Made by a program: the position numbers and the translations under genes
The notes under the pieces: generated by a model
Seen by the model: only the letters and a program-made list of their open reading frames with translations
Database searches by the model: none
Told to the model about the DNA's origin: nothing
In this document: positions 63,925-64,000 of the stretch, piece by piece
Position numbering within the stretch: the first letter of the stretch is position 1
How the letters are laid out: each line of letters starts with the position of its first letter
NCBI RefSeq assembly: GCF_905163445.1
Contig: NC_053182.1
Coordinates: 1,798,001 to 1,862,000, forward strand
Direction of reading: 5' to 3'
DNA from: Pararge aegeria
Lineage: Eukaryota > Arthropoda > Insecta > Lepidoptera > Nymphalidae
Length of the DNA: 64,000 nt

Positions 63925-64000
63925 CGAGATGGTGATAACAATAAAAATTACCTGGCCATGTTGGTTGCGGGCTCTTCTTAGACCAGGGCGCATTTGGAAT
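63925..64000 (+). repeat. LINE L2 3' region, runs off the window
   Basis: GTTGCGGGCTCTTCTTAGAC, CAGGGCGCATTTGGAAT is the reverse complement of the L2 body at 4,800-4,835. Confidence 0.6.

Overview
The window is AT-rich animal DNA. Small GC-rich exons are scattered through long introns packed with insect transposons. The SINE, LINE and hAT families, together with the two host genes, point to a lepidopteran (butterfly or moth) nuclear genome. The species cannot be read from the sequence alone. Nothing prokaryotic, no CRISPR array and no ordinary stand-alone tRNA or rRNA gene was seen.

Left half (about 1-31,233, minus strand): one very large gene, the orthologue of Drosophila tweek / human BLTP1 (KIAA1109), a bridge-like lipid-transfer protein. 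I placed 28 coding exons by reading splice sites and reading phase. They join into one open frame of 3,215 codons from the best ATG (31,160), with no phase conflict. One exon (24,090-29,228) carries 5.1 kb. The gene runs off the left edge, so its C-terminus is missing. A 5' exon upstream of 31,233 is likely.

Right half (33,256-62,295 or beyond, plus strand): a head-to-head second gene of 25 placed exons (1,315 codons). It encodes a WD40 plus coiled-coil ciliary protein of the CFAP43/CFAP44 pair, more probably CFAP43. The last exon ends in a good splice donor, so the C-terminus probably lies to the right of the window. The two genes start about 2 kb apart and diverge. One serves membrane lipid transport and the other sperm or cilium axonemes, and I see no functional link between them.

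Mobile DNA fills the introns. It includes a 2.1-kb hAT element with a perfect 8-bp target duplication and a zinc-finger transposase ORF (5,759-7,879), a 141-bp relative (35,271-35,411) and a second 345-bp hAT-type element (36,057-36,401). A 453-bp Harbinger-like element with 30-bp perfect terminal repeats begins 4 bases after a splice donor (34,278-34,730). There is also a 5'-truncated jockey-type LINE with a 536-codon reverse transcriptase ORF (38,920-40,530), an RTE-type ORF tail, several tRNA-derived SINE families, and LINE 3' ends. One LINE 3' family carries a hairpin whose stem shows compensatory base changes between copies. Another repeat family resembles the hammerhead-bearing terminal regions of Penelope-like elements. 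The intronic DNA also holds an unusual number of short near-perfect palindromes.

Introns not listed separately (for example 1,358-1,742, 1,887-2,198, 13,708-14,007, 14,735-15,006, 15,150-15,410) are under 400 bases and showed me nothing beyond AT-rich sequence and splice signals.
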